Below are positions 10,053-18,708 of a stretch of DNA of 38,879 bases, piece after piece. How positions within the stretch are numbered: the stretch's first letter is position 1; each line of letters begins with the position of its first letter. This DNA comes from Rubrivivax sp. GTDB lineage: Bacteria > Pseudomonadota > Gammaproteobacteria > Burkholderiales > Burkholderiaceae_C. The DNA lies in contig JAURZM010000006.1 in NCBI GenBank assembly GCA_030653385.1, forward strand, positions 1 through 38,879. The letters are read 5' to 3'. Position numbers and translations under genes: made by a program. The notes under the pieces were generated by a model, which worked only from the letters and a program-made list of their open reading frames with translations, ran no database searches and was not told the origin of the DNA.

Positions 10053-11159
10053 TCAGCGGGTCTTGGCCACGCTGACCTGCTTTTCGACCCACAGGCTGTA
10101 GCGGGACATCGCAAAGCAGAAGGTGAAGTAGATCGCGGTGATGAAGAGGTAGGCCTCGATCTTGAACGGCCGCCATTCGACGTCCGAATTCAGTGCCAGG
10201 CTAAGCGCGCCGGTCAGTTCATACAGGCTGACGATGGTGACCAGCGAGGTGTCCTTGAAGATGCTGATGAAGTTGTTCATCATGCTGGGCACCACCATGG
10301 CCAGCGCCTGCGGCAGCACGATCTTGCGCTGCGTCTGCCAGTAGCTCAGGCCCAGCGTGTCAGCCGCTTCGAGCTGGCCCTTGGGAATGGCCTGCAATCC
10401 GCCACGCACGATCTCGGCCATGTAGGCCGCGGCAAAGAGGGTGATGCCAACGAGCACACGCACCAGCACGTCGATGCTCATGCCCTGCGGCATGAACAGC
10501 GGGAACATGAAGCTGGCCATGAACAGCACGCTGATCAGCGGCACGCCGCGGATGAGTTCGATGTAGACGATGCAGGCGGTGCGGATGGCCGGCAGCCGGC
10601 TGCGCCGACCCAGCGCCACCACCACGGCCAGCGGGAAGGCGAAGAAGATCGACAGCGTGGCCAGCATCACTGTCAGCGGCAAGCCGCCCCACAGGTCGGT
10701 GCGCACCGACGACAGCCCCAGAATGCCGCCGCCCATCAGCGTGAAAAAAGCGGCCAGCACGCCCAGCCACATCAGGCCCAGCCAGGGCTTCCAGAAGGCG
10801 CGCACGCAACTGGCCATCACAGCGCCGACCATCAGCACGGTGGCCACCTCGGGGCGCCACTGCTCTTCGAAGGGGTAACGGCCGAAGATGATGATGCGCC
10901 ACTTTTCGGTCACCACGCCCCAGCAGGCACCCAGGCCCCGCGCGGCCTGGCAGGCGTCGGCGTCGGCGCTGAAGACGGCACGGGTCAAACCCCAACCGAA
11001 CAGGTTGGGCAGGGCCCACAGCGCCAGGCCGATGAAGATGACGGTCGCCAGCGCGCTCTTCCAGTCGGCAAAGAGGTTGCGTTTGATCCAGGGCAGCGCA
11101 CCTTCGGTCTGGACGGGTGCGGGGCGCGGAACGATGGATTGAAAAACGTCACCGGCCAT
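10053..11159 (-). CDS. aapM: General L-amino acid ABC transporter, permease AapM
   Basis: This is an inner-membrane permease of the His/Glu/Gln/Arg type. The 368-residue protein is longer than simple HisM-type permeases because of extra N-terminal helices and an inserted periplasmic segment, as known for AapM/BztC. The EAA loop that docks the ATPase is visible as [24 protein letters not shown]. The conserved [15 protein letters not shown] block precedes it. The start ATG directly abuts the aapQ stop, indicating translational coupling. Confidence 0.95.
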   Translation of the reverse strand: MAGDVFQSIVPRPAPVQTEGALPWIKRNLFADWKSALATVIFIGLALWALPNLFGWGLTRAVFSADADACQAARGLGACWGVVTEKWRIIIFGRYPFEEQWRPEVATVLMVGAVMASCVRAFWKPWLGLMWLGVLAAFFTLMGGGILGLSSVRTDLWGGLPLTVMLATLSIFFAFPLAVVVALGRRSRLPAIRTACIVYIELIRGVPLISVLFMASFMFPLFMPQGMSIDVLVRVLVGITLFAAAYMAEIVRGGLQAIPKGQLEAADTLGLSYWQTQRKIVLPQALAMVVPSMMNNFISIFKDTSLVTIVSLYELTGALSLALNSDVEWRPFKIEAYLFITAIYFTFCFAMSRYSLWVEKQVSVAKTR

Positions 11160-12338
11160 TCATCGCTCCTTGATGGCCACGCGTTTGTTGTACCAGTTCA
11201 TCAGCAGTGACGTGGCCAGCGACGTGGTCAGGTACACGAGCATGATGATGGCGATGCATTCCACCGCGCGGCCGCTCTGGTTGAGCGTGGTGTTGGCGAT
11301 GGACACCACGTCGGGGTAGCCGATGGCCACCGCGAGCGACGAGTTCTTGGTCAGGTTCAGGTACTGGTTGGTCAGCGGTGGAATGATCACGCGCAGGGCC
11401 TGCGGCAACACCACCAGCCGCATCTGGTGGGCACGTGAAAGCCCCAGCGCGCTGGCTGCTTCGGTCTGACCGCGGCTCACCGACTGGATGCCACCGCGCA
11501 CCACCTCGGCCACGAAGGCTGCGGTGTACATCACCAGGCCCACCAGCACAGCCAAGAACTCGGGTGTGGCCGAGGCACCGCCGTCCACCATGAAAGCCTG
11601 CTGCTCCGGCAGCGACCACGCGGTGGGCGCGCCACCGACAGCCCAGCCCACCAGCGCCAGCACGAAAAAAGCGGCCACCGGCACGGCCCAGCGGTTCTGG
11701 TCCTGCCCGGTCAGTTCGAACTGCTGCTGCGCGCGCCGACGCCACCACCAGCCCACACCGATGCCGGCCAGCGCACCCAGCAGCATCGCGCCATGGCCGG
11801 TGGCCCACACCGGCAGCGGGAAGGCAAAGCCGCCCTTGCTCAGGAAAAACAGGTCGGCCGCGTTCCAGGCTTCTTGCGGCGGCGGCAGCACCTCGACAAA
11901 AAACAGGTACCACATCAGCAACTGCAGCAGGATGGGCACGTTGCGGAAGAGCTCGACGTAGCCGTAACACAAGCCCCGCACCAGGGCGTTGCGCGAAAAG
12001 CGCCCCACGCCCACCAGCACACCCAGCAAGGTGGTCAGCACGATGCCGATGACCGCCACCCGCAACGTGTTCAGCACGCCCACCCACAGCGCCTTGCCAT
12101 ACGACTCGCTGGGGTCATAGGGCACCATGGTCTCGCCGATGTCGAAACCGGCGGCCTGGCCCAGGAAGTCGAAACCGCTCTGGATGCCCCGCACCTGCAT
12201 GTTCTGCTGGGTGTTGTGGGCCAGAAACCAGACACCGCTGGCAATCAGCAGCAGGGCCACCGCCTGGTACACCAGCCCACGCGCGGCGCGGCTGCGCCAG
12301 GACCAGTCACGCTTTTTTGTCGGGGCGCGTTCGTTCAA
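11160..12338 (-). CDS. aapQ: General L-amino acid ABC transporter, permease AapQ
   Basis: This is the partner inner-membrane permease to AapM. It has an N-terminal membrane helix after a basic segment (PTKKRDWSWRSRAARG), the VELFRNVPILLQLLMWYLFF block, and the EAA loop EVVRGGIQSVSRGQTEAASALGLS. I prefer a TTG start at 12338 because GGAG lies 6 nt upstream; the open frame reaches another TTG at 12362. The product is about 392 residues, within the long AapQ/BztB class. It follows aapJ after a spacer containing a strong hairpin. Confidence 0.94.
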   Translation of the reverse strand: MNERAPTKKRDWSWRSRAARGLVYQAVALLLIASGVWFLAHNTQQNMQVRGIQSGFDFLGQAAGFDIGETMVPYDPSESYGKALWVGVLNTLRVAVIGIVLTTLLGVLVGVGRFSRNALVRGLCYGYVELFRNVPILLQLLMWYLFFVEVLPPPQEAWNAADLFFLSKGGFAFPLPVWATGHGAMLLGALAGIGVGWWWRRRAQQQFELTGQDQNRWAVPVAAFFVLALVGWAVGGAPTAWSLPEQQAFMVDGGASATPEFLAVLVGLVMYTAAFVAEVVRGGIQSVSRGQTEAASALGLSRAHQMRLVVLPQALRVIIPPLTNQYLNLTKNSSLAVAIGYPDVVSIANTTLNQSGRAVECIAIIMLVYLTTSLATSLLMNWYNKRVAIKER

Positions 12339-12372
12339 GCACGTCTCCGGTGCGCACTGCAATCAAGGGAAA

Positions 12373-12409
12373 CCGCCGCGCCGACCCGCTGGGGTGGTGG
12401 GCGCGGCGG
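12373..12409 (-). promoter_or_regulatory. Strong hairpin between aapJ and aapQ (probable attenuator or mRNA stabiliser)
   Basis: A perfect 10-bp stem, CCGCCGCGCC (12373-12382) with GGCGCGGCGG (12400-12409), encloses a 17-nt loop in the spacer between the binding-protein gene and the first permease gene. No T-run follows on the minus strand. Hairpins at this place in ABC operons usually protect the upstream message, giving far more binding protein than permease; that role is inferred from position. Confidence 0.6.
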
Positions 12410-12439
12410 CGGCGGGCTCAGGGTGTGTCGATCAGCCGA

Positions 12440-13504
12440 TCAACGCACGGGCGGGGCGTACATCAGGCCGCCGTTGGTCCACAGGTTGTTGGTGCCACGG
12501 GGCAGGCCGATGGACGTCTTGGGGCCGACATGGCGCTCGAAGATCTCGCCGTAGTTGCCCACGGCCTTGATGGCGCGGTAGGCCCATTCCTTGTCCAGGC
12601 CCAGCAGCTTGCCGGTGTCTTCGGTGCCCGAACCCAAGAGGCGCATCACGCCCGGGTTCTTGCTGTCCTTTTTCATCTGGTCGATGTTGGCAGCGGTGAT
12701 GCCAAACTCTTCGGCTTCGAGCAGCGCGTTCAGTGTCCACTTGGCAATGGCGAAGAATTCGTCGTCGCCGCGGCGCACGGAAGGCCCGAGCGGTTCCTTC
12801 GAAATCAGTTCAGGCAGGATGACGTGGTCATCGGGCTTGGCGGCTTCCTTGCTGCGCACCGAGGCCAGACCCGACGCATCGGTCGTGAACACCTGGCAAC
12901 GGCCCGAGAAATAGGCGCCGGTCGCGGCTTCCTGCTTTTCGAACACCACCGGCTTCAGCTGAAGGTTGTTGGCGCGGGAATAGTCGGTCAGGTTGAGTTC
13001 GGTCGTGGTGCCCGACTGCACGCAGACGGTGGCACCCTTCAGCGCCTTGGCGTTGTTGACCTTCAGGCTCTTGGGCACCATGAAGCCTTGGCCGTCGTAG
13101 AAGGTCACGCCCACGAAGTGCATGCCCAGCGAGGCATCGCGGGTCAGCGTCCAGGTGGTGTTGCGCGACAGCACGTCGATTTCCCCCGATTGCAGTGCGG
13201 TGAAACGCTGCTGCGCCGTCAACGGCGAAAAACGCACCTTGTTGGCGTCGTTCAGGATCGCCGCTGCCAGCGCGCGGCAGTAGTCGACGTCCAGGCCGGT
13301 CCACTTGCCCTGGCTGTCAGCGGCAGAAAAACCGGCCAGGCCGGTGTTCACACCGCACACCAAGGTGCCACGGGACTTGACCGCGTCCAGGTCTTTGCCG
13401 GCCTGGGCCGGAGCGGTTGCCAGGGCGCCGGTGGCGCACAGGGCGGCCATGGCCAGGCGCAAGGTGGGGCGCGAAGCCGGACGCGAGGTGCTGCTGTTCA
13501 TCAT
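12440..13504 (-). CDS. aapJ: General L-amino acid ABC transporter, periplasmic binding protein
   Basis: This is the periplasmic substrate-binding protein of the AapJQMP importer. The 354-residue product begins with a signal peptide ending near ATAPAQAG. The mature protein starts KDLDAVKSRGTLVCGVNTGLAGFSA, typical of the family, and contains TGLDVDYCRALAAAI, LSRNTTWTLTRDASLG and DVLSRNTT-type ligand-pocket segments. The start ATG at 13504 follows AGGAG by 6 nt; a second in-frame ATG immediately follows. A -24/-12 sigma-54 promoter lies about 88 bp upstream, consistent with nitrogen control. Confidence 0.96.
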   Translation of the reverse strand: MMNSSTSRPASRPTLRLAMAALCATGALATAPAQAGKDLDAVKSRGTLVCGVNTGLAGFSAADSQGKWTGLDVDYCRALAAAILNDANKVRFSPLTAQQRFTALQSGEIDVLSRNTTWTLTRDASLGMHFVGVTFYDGQGFMVPKSLKVNNAKALKGATVCVQSGTTTELNLTDYSRANNLQLKPVVFEKQEAATGAYFSGRCQVFTTDASGLASVRSKEAAKPDDHVILPELISKEPLGPSVRRGDDEFFAIAKWTLNALLEAEEFGITAANIDQMKKDSKNPGVMRLLGSGTEDTGKLLGLDKEWAYRAIKAVGNYGEIFERHVGPKTSIGLPRGTNNLWTNGGLMYAPPVR

Positions 13505-13591
13505 CTGTCTCTCCTGAAATGGGTCTGTGTGACCGAAACTGCACAACACAGGTGCAAGGTGCGTGCCGACGGTAGCCGCAAACGGGGGATT

Positions 13592-13606
13592 GCAGCAACT
13601 GTGCCT
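13592..13606 (-). promoter_or_regulatory. Sigma-54 (-24/-12) promoter for aapJQMP
   Basis: On the minus strand, AGGCACAGTTGCTGC has GG (13605-13604) and GC (13593-13592) separated by exactly 10 bp. It matches the -24/-12 consensus well (GGCAC then TGC). Distance to the aapJ ATG is about 88 bp. Transcription would start near 13580. No convincing paired NtrC site was found upstream, although GCACC-like half-sites occur. Confidence 0.75.
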
Positions 13607-13782
13607 ATCCCTGACAGCGGGGGTGCCCGGCTTGGGGTTTGATGGCGCCGATGTGGCATGCTCACCCGTCCGGTCCAGCGCTTGAGAGCGGGCCGGCAGA
13701 GCATGGACACCGCGATCGACGGTTTGATCGGAACACCACCTTGAGCACCGCTGAGGACCGAGCCACGCCCTACGCCGCCGGC

Positions 13783-14928
13783 ATGAACGATGGTGCGAGC
13801 GATGCTGCGAGCGACGGCGAGCGCACCATGATCCGCACCACGCGCAACCGGCAGCCTGCGCTGCCGTCGCGCCTGGGCTGGGTGCACTACCTGGTCTACA
13901 CCGACGATGTCGGCAACTTGCAGCGCCTGCGCCTGGGCTCCGAGGCGGTGCGCATCGGCCGCCGTGCACCTTGCGAGCTGGTGCTGCGCGATTCCGAGGT
14001 CTCGGGTGTGCACTGCGAAGTGCAACTGCGGCAGGACGAACTGGTGGTCAGTGACCGCGGTTCCACCAATGGCACCTTCGTCGACGGCAAACGTGTGTTT
14101 GCCAACGAGCGGGTGCCCCACGGGGGCGTGCTGCAGGTCGGCCGCCAGCTCATCAAACACGAATTCCGCGACGAACAGGAACTGGTGCAGAGCCAGGAAC
14201 TGGACCGCGACCTGGCCCGTGCCAGCGACTACGTGCAGTCCTTGCTGCCGCCGCCGATGCGCGGTGGCCCGGTGCTGAGCGACTGGTTTTTCCAGCCCAG
14301 CACCCGTGTGGGTGGTGACGGCTTCGGCTACCACTGGCTTGACAGCCAGCACCTGGTGGTCTACCTGCTGGACGTGTCGGGCCATGGGGTGGGCGCCGCG
14401 ATGCACGGTGTTTCGGTGCTGGGCACGCTGCGGCAGCAGACATTGCCCGACACCAACTTTGCCGAACCGGCGCAGGTGCTGGCGCGCCTGAACGACGTGT
14501 TCCCGATGGACCGCCATGGCGGCATGTTCTTCACCATCTGGTACGGCGTGCTCGAACTGCCATCGCGCAGGCTGCGTTTTGCATCGGCTGGCCAGCACCC
14601 GGCCTATGTGGTCGGTGCGCAGGGCGGCGTGCCGCAGCCGCTGGCCACGCGCAACCTGGTCATCGGCGCCATGCCCGAGGCCATTTTTGATGCCGACGTG
14701 GCCCAGCTGCAGCCTGGCGACCGGCTCTACCTGTTCAGTGACGGTGTCTTCGAAATCGTCACGCAGGATGGCCAAACGTGGACACTGGACGAGTTCCTGC
14801 CGCTGCTGGGGCAACCGTTGCCCAGTGGTCTTGGCGAGCCCGAACACCTGTTCAAGGTGGTGCGGGCCCTTGCGCGACCCGGCCCGCTGGACGATGATTT
14901 TTCGATCCTCACCCTGCAGGTGCACTGA
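13783..14928 (+). CDS. FHA domain-PP2C/SpoIIE-type phosphatase (RsbU-like)
   Basis: An N-terminal FHA phosphothreonine-binding domain (VRIGRRAPCELVLRD, SEVSGVHCEV, DRGSTNGTFVDGKRV) is followed by a linker helix and a PPM/SpoIIE serine phosphatase domain. Metal-site segments visible are VGGDGFGY, LLDVSGHGVG, LFSDGVFE and LDDDFSIL. GGDGFGY differs from the usual GGDxxD by lacking the second Asp. The start is uncertain: the frame is open from 13639 with candidates at 13741 (TTG), 13783 and 13828 (ATG), none with a strong ribosome binding site. The next two genes are an antagonist and a kinase, so it probably dephosphorylates the STAS protein. Confidence 0.88.
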   Translation: MNDGASDAASDGERTMIRTTRNRQPALPSRLGWVHYLVYTDDVGNLQRLRLGSEAVRIGRRAPCELVLRDSEVSGVHCEVQLRQDELVVSDRGSTNGTFVDGKRVFANERVPHGGVLQVGRQLIKHEFRDEQELVQSQELDRDLARASDYVQSLLPPPMRGGPVLSDWFFQPSTRVGGDGFGYHWLDSQHLVVYLLDVSGHGVGAAMHGVSVLGTLRQQTLPDTNFAEPAQVLARLNDVFPMDRHGGMFFTIWYGVLELPSRRLRFASAGQHPAYVVGAQGGVPQPLATRNLVIGAMPEAIFDADVAQLQPGDRLYLFSDGVFEIVTQDGQTWTLDEFLPLLGQPLPSGLGEPEHLFKVVRALARPGPLDDDFSILTLQVH

Positions 14929-14943
14929 AAGACCCCACGCCGA

Positions 14944-15285
14944 ATGGACATCCAGCTCGAAGACCTGAACAACGGCGCCCTGTGCGTGGTCTTGCAGGGC
15001 CGCCTGGACACGGTGGGCGTCGATCGCATCGACGCGGACGTGACCGCCGCCGTGGGCGCGCAGCCACGTGATGTGTTGATGGACCTGGGCAGCGTCAGCT
15101 TCCTGGCGTCGATGGGTGTGCGCCTGATCATCACGCTGGCCCGTTCGCAAAAGGCCCGCGGCCGGCGCCTGGTGCTGTGCGGCGCGCAACCGGCGGTGCG
15201 GGCCACGCTGGACATGGTGGCGCTGGACAAGATCATTCCGCTGCTGCCCGACCGCGAGCAGGCCCTGGCGCACCTGGCGGCCTGA
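14944..15285 (+). CDS. STAS-domain anti-sigma factor antagonist (RsbV/SpoIIAA-like)
   Basis: This is a 113-residue single STAS domain. The conserved segment DLGSVSFLASMGVRLI contains Ser56 at the regulatory phosphorylation position, followed by Met-Gly rather than the common Ala/Ser-Gly. In the known switch the unphosphorylated form binds the kinase and frees its target. It starts 15 bp after the phosphatase gene. The target sigma factor or output protein is not in the window. Confidence 0.9.
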   Translation: MDIQLEDLNNGALCVVLQGRLDTVGVDRIDADVTAAVGAQPRDVLMDLGSVSFLASMGVRLIITLARSQKARGRRLVLCGAQPAVRATLDMVALDKIIPLLPDREQALAHLAA

Positions 15286-15331
15286 AGCGCCACGCTGTCG
15301 TCACGGCCCACCGCAAGCACCCCAAGCCGCG

Positions 15332-15769
15332 ATGCGATCCCCGCCCCCCTCACTGCTGATTCCCATGACGGCCGACGTGCCCGGGCTCGAGATCGCACGA
15401 CTGCAGGCACGCCAGTTCCTGCAGAACAACGCCGTCGACGAACACGCGCTGGCGGCAGTCGAACTGGTGCTCGAAGAAGCCATCACCAACGTCATCCGCT
15501 ACGGCTACGAAGGCCGCGAACCGGCCGACGAGCCGCCGGTGATCGAAATCGACCTGCAGATCGACATGGACGAGGTGCAGGTGCTGATCGTCGACGATGC
15601 CAAGCCCTTCGACCCACTGGACTCAGGGGGTGTGCTGCTGCCCGAAACGCTGGACGACGCGCAGGTGGGCGGGCTGGGTTTGTTGATGATCCGCAACACC
15701 GCCAGCAGCATGGCCTACGAAAGGCGAGACGGGCACAACCGGCTGCTGCTGACCATCGGACGTCACTGA
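15332..15769 (+). CDS. Anti-sigma factor-type serine kinase, HATPase_c (RsbW/SpoIIAB-like)
   Basis: This small GHKL ATPase should phosphorylate the STAS partner. The N box EEAITNVIRYGY, the G1-like DDAKPFDP segment and the G2-like QVGGLGLLMIRNTAS are all visible. The 145-residue frame opens at 15332; an internal ATG at 15365 (MTADVPG) is an alternative start that better matches family length. With the two upstream genes it forms a complete phosphatase-antagonist-kinase trio on one strand. Confidence 0.88.
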   Translation: MRSPPPSLLIPMTADVPGLEIARLQARQFLQNNAVDEHALAAVELVLEEAITNVIRYGYEGREPADEPPVIEIDLQIDMDEVQVLIVDDAKPFDPLDSGGVLLPETLDDAQVGGLGLLMIRNTASSMAYERRDGHNRLLLTIGRH

Positions 15770-15796
15770 AAGCGCGGGCCGCGTCGAGCGGGCCGT

Positions 15797-16315
15797 TCAG
15801 CGCAGGTCGGCGCGGTCGGGCAGTTCGTTGGGGTTGACCTGGCCCTCGGCCAGGCGGTAGTGGCGCTGTAGCAGCGCGTCGGCGGCGTCGATGGCCTGCG
15901 CCAGCCCCTGTTCGAACTCACCGGCACGGAACCGCACGCGCATGTCGGCCAGAAGCGTGTGCCAAGTGGCCTGCGGCACGTGGCGCGACAGGCCGCGGTC
16001 GGCCACCACCTCGATGGCGTGTTCGGCCAGCAGCAGATAGATCAGCACGCCGTTGTTGTTTTCGGTGTCCCACACCCGCAGCTTGCCGAACAGCGTGACG
16101 GCACGTTGGCGCGGCGTGGCGTCGCGCCACAGATAGGTCAGCGGCAGCCCGGCTTCGACACACAGGCGGATCTCGCCGCTGTGCCGGCTTTCGCTGGCCA
16201 CCACACGCGCCTCGAGCCGCGCCAGCGCCTCGGGTTTCAGTGCGCGTGCAGCGTCGGTTTCGTCGGTCCAGCGATGTCTGAAGATGCGGGCCAGCCGCTT
16301 GAAAAGGCCCATCAC
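15797..16315 (-). CDS. TPM-domain protein, C-terminal partner of a YgcG-like pair
   Basis: A 172-residue protein with a TPM (TLP18.3/Psb32/MOLO-1) fold: SESRHSGEIRLCVEAG, RVWDTENNNGVLIYLLLAEHAIEVVADRG and a C-terminal alpha-helical end. It has no clear signal peptide, only a basic N-terminus (MMGLFKRLARIFRHRW). Its start overlaps the stop of the upstream TPM gene by 4 bp (ATGA), so the two are translationally coupled. The lemA-TPM-TPM arrangement is common in Proteobacteria; the biochemical role is not established. Confidence 0.85.
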   Translation of the reverse strand: MMGLFKRLARIFRHRWTDETDAARALKPEALARLEARVVASESRHSGEIRLCVEAGLPLTYLWRDATPRQRAVTLFGKLRVWDTENNNGVLIYLLLAEHAIEVVADRGLSRHVPQATWHTLLADMRVRFRAGEFEQGLAQAIDAADALLQRHYRLAEGQVNPNELPDRADLR

Positions 16316-17208
16316 CAGTCTCCCGAGGCGCCACCGCCGCCAAAGTCACCGCCGCCGCCGGAAGAAAACCCGCCGCCACCAAAACCGCCACCCCCACCGC
16401 CGTAACCACCACCACCCCAGCCGCCGATGTGCGGCAGGCCGCCGCTGCGCGAACCGGCCCGGCGCACCGCCGACCCGATGCCGAAGATGCCCACCAGCAC
16501 GATGGCGCCGACGGCCGCCCCGGCCGCCAGCAGCAGGCTGGCCGTGAACCACCAGCCCAGGCCACCGGCCGCACCTGCAGTCAGCAGCGAGCCGAACTTG
16601 CGGCCGAACATGCCGGTGAGCACAGCGCCGATGATGGGCACCGCGACGAAAAAAAACATGCCCAGCTCTTCCAGCTGCAAACCTTGTTGGGCGCCGGCAC
16701 GTGCACTCGGTGTGGGCAGGTTTTCGCCCTCGATGCGTTGCATCAGGCGGTCGACCGCGGCGTTCAGGCCGCCGGCATAGTCGTCGGCGCGAAAGGCCGG
16801 TCGGATGGCGCTGTCGATGATCTGCCGCGCCGCCAGATCAGGGATGGCACCTTCCAGCGCCTTGGCCACCTCGATGCGCACGCGGCGGTCGTTTTTGGAC
16901 ACCACCAGCAGCACGCCGTCGCCCACATCGCGGCGGCCGATCTTCCAGGCGTCGGCCACCCGCTGGGCGTAGCTGGTGATGTCTTCGGGCGCCGTTGCCG
17001 GCACCAGCAGGATCACGATCTGCGGACCGGCCTGCGCTTCGAAGGCCGCCAGCTTGTTGTCCAGCGCGGCGCGCTGTGCATCGCTGAGCGTGCCGGTCTG
17101 GTCGACGACACGGGTGTTCAGCGCCGGCACCGGCAACACGTCCTGCGCCTGCCCCGGCGCTGCCCACAGCAGCACCCAGGTCAACAGCAGCAGGCGCAGC
17201 AGGTTCAA
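16312..17208 (-). CDS. YgcG-like TPM-domain membrane protein with Gly-rich tail
   Basis: The 298-residue product has a signal peptide (ending APGQAQ), a TPM domain (VVDQTGTLSDAQRAALDNKL, IVILLVPAT, VGDGVLLVVSKNDRRVRIEV), two hydrophobic segments around residues 190-240, and a C-terminal tail of Gly/Phe/Ser repeats ending ASGDW. That architecture is typical of YgcG family proteins. It sits 3 bp downstream of the lemA stop and overlaps the next gene by 4 bp. Confidence 0.9.
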   Translation of the reverse strand: MNLLRLLLLTWVLLWAAPGQAQDVLPVPALNTRVVDQTGTLSDAQRAALDNKLAAFEAQAGPQIVILLVPATAPEDITSYAQRVADAWKIGRRDVGDGVLLVVSKNDRRVRIEVAKALEGAIPDLAARQIIDSAIRPAFRADDYAGGLNAAVDRLMQRIEGENLPTPSARAGAQQGLQLEELGMFFFVAVPIIGAVLTGMFGRKFGSLLTAGAAGGLGWWFTASLLLAAGAAVGAIVLVGIFGIGSAVRRAGSRSGGLPHIGGWGGGGYGGGGGGFGGGGFSSGGGGDFGGGGASGDW

Positions 17209-17211
17209 GGT

Positions 17212-17853
17212 TTACTTCGACGCAGCAGGGGCGGCAGGTGCGGGCTTGTCGAAGCTGACCGCCGGCGGCAAGGCAATCTGCGCTTCATTGGTCACCGTGA
17301 AGCTGGGCTTGACCTCGTAGCCAAACACCATGGCCGTCAGGTTGTTGGGAAAGCTGCGCGCCAGCACGTTGTAGTCGGACACCGACTTGATGTAGCGGTT
17401 GCGCGCCACGGTGATGCGGTTTTCGGTGCCTTCCAGCTGCACACGCAGGTCCTGGAAGCCCTGGTTGGCCTTCAGGTTGGGGTACTGCTCCACGGTCACC
17501 AGCAGACGGCTCAGCGCGCTGCTCACTTCGCCTTGCGCGGCCTGGAACTTGGCAAAGGCGTTGGGGTCGTTGATGAGCTCGGGCGTGGCCTGGATGCTGG
17601 TGGCCTTGGCGCGGGCTTCGATCACCCGGGTCAGCGTTTCCTGCTCGAAGTTGGCTTCGCCCTTGACGGTGGCCACGATGTTGGGAATGAGGTCGCTGCG
17701 CCGCTGGTACTGGTTCAGCACCTCGGCCCAGCCGGCCTTGACCTGCTCGTCCAGGCGCTGGAAGTCGTTGTAGCCGCAGCCGGCCAGCGTGAAGGCCAGC
17801 AACAGCACGGCACTGCGGCCGGCCCAGCGGGTGAATGTGTGGACCAGGGTCAT
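17212..17853 (-). CDS. lemA: LemA family lipoprotein
   Basis: The 213-residue product starts at an ATG preceded by GGAGAA. The signal sequence ends with LAGCGYN, a lipobox, so a lipid-anchored form is likely. The conserved LemA core follows: LDEQVKAGWAEVLNQYQRRSDLIPNIVATVKG, then helical segments with EQYPNLKANQGFQDLRVQLEGTENRI and RNRYIKSVSDYN. It heads the lemA-TPM-TPM operon. The function of LemA is not firmly known. Confidence 0.93.
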   Translation of the reverse strand: MTLVHTFTRWAGRSAVLLLAFTLAGCGYNDFQRLDEQVKAGWAEVLNQYQRRSDLIPNIVATVKGEANFEQETLTRVIEARAKATSIQATPELINDPNAFAKFQAAQGEVSSALSRLLVTVEQYPNLKANQGFQDLRVQLEGTENRITVARNRYIKSVSDYNVLARSFPNNLTAMVFGYEVKPSFTVTNEAQIALPPAVSFDKPAPAAPAASK

Positions 17854-17941
17854 GTGTTCTTCTCCAGGAATCGACCGACGCATCGTAGCCGCGCTGCAGC
17901 AGATGGGGCGTGACAATCCGGCTTCAAGACCGGAGCCCGCG

Positions 17942-18700
17942 ATGGACACACTTCAGCAAGCCCTGCGCGGCGCGCGCCACAGCCCGGCGCCGCTGCAGGC
18001 GCTGCAGCCGCTGTTGTTGCTGGGCGGCGGGGGCACGCTGGGCTCGGCAGTGCTGGCCGAATCGCTGGTGGCCGGGCGCTTTCTGCGTGTGCGGGTGCTC
18101 GTCACCGAACTGCTGGCCAGCACCGTGCGGGGTTTCGAAGCCGCGCAGATGCAAGTCCTGCAGGGCGCGCCGGCAGACGACATGCCGGCGGCGGTGATCA
18201 TCTTCGAACGTCAGCGCCACAGCAACGGCCGCGACGACGCCTTCATGCAGCCCGAGCCGACCGACCTGCTGGCACTGGCGCGCCTGCTGCGCCAGCGGGG
18301 TGTGCAGCGCCTGCTGGTGGTGGTGCCGCACGCACCGGCGCTGCTGCCGCAGGCGCTGTCGCACGGGCTGGCCAGCCTGGACGAAGCGGCGGTGGCGGCG
18401 CTGGGGTTTTCGCACCTGGTCTTTCTGCGCGCTTCGCAGTCCGCGCGCGCCGCGGCGCAGGGCCCACGCCTGCAGCGTTTTGCCGGCTGGTGGTTGTCGC
18501 AACTGGCCTGGATGGTGCCGCAGCGCCAGCAGCCCTTGCGCGCCGTGACTTTGGCGCGCTGCGTGGTGCAGCTGGCCCGGCTGCTGCCGCGGCTGCCGCC
18601 GGGCACGCGAGTCATCGCACCCGAGACCCTGTGGCAATGGGCGCAGCACGACGACGGCCTGGAAGCCGAGCTGATGAAGCAGCTGGGTGGCCCGCCATAA
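17942..18700 (+). CDS. Rossmann-like (NAD(P)-binding type) protein of unknown function
   Basis: A 252-residue cytoplasmic protein beginning at an ATG with GGAG 6 nt upstream; the open frame extends further upstream without a better start. The N-terminal [19 protein letters not shown] resembles a dinucleotide-binding glycine loop, and alternating beta/alpha segments follow ([25 protein letters not shown]). No catalytic Tyr-x3-Lys motif of short-chain dehydrogenases was found. It is divergent from lemA and lies 8 bp before hemE, so it is probably co-transcribed with hemE. Confidence 0.75.
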   Translation: MDTLQQALRGARHSPAPLQALQPLLLLGGGGTLGSAVLAESLVAGRFLRVRVLVTELLASTVRGFEAAQMQVLQGAPADDMPAAVIIFERQRHSNGRDDAFMQPEPTDLLALARLLRQRGVQRLLVVVPHAPALLPQALSHGLASLDEAAVAALGFSHLVFLRASQSARAAAQGPRLQRFAGWWLSQLAWMVPQRQQPLRAVTLARCVVQLARLLPRLPPGTRVIAPETLWQWAQHDDGLEAELMKQLGGPP

Positions 18701-18708
18701 TCTGCCGC

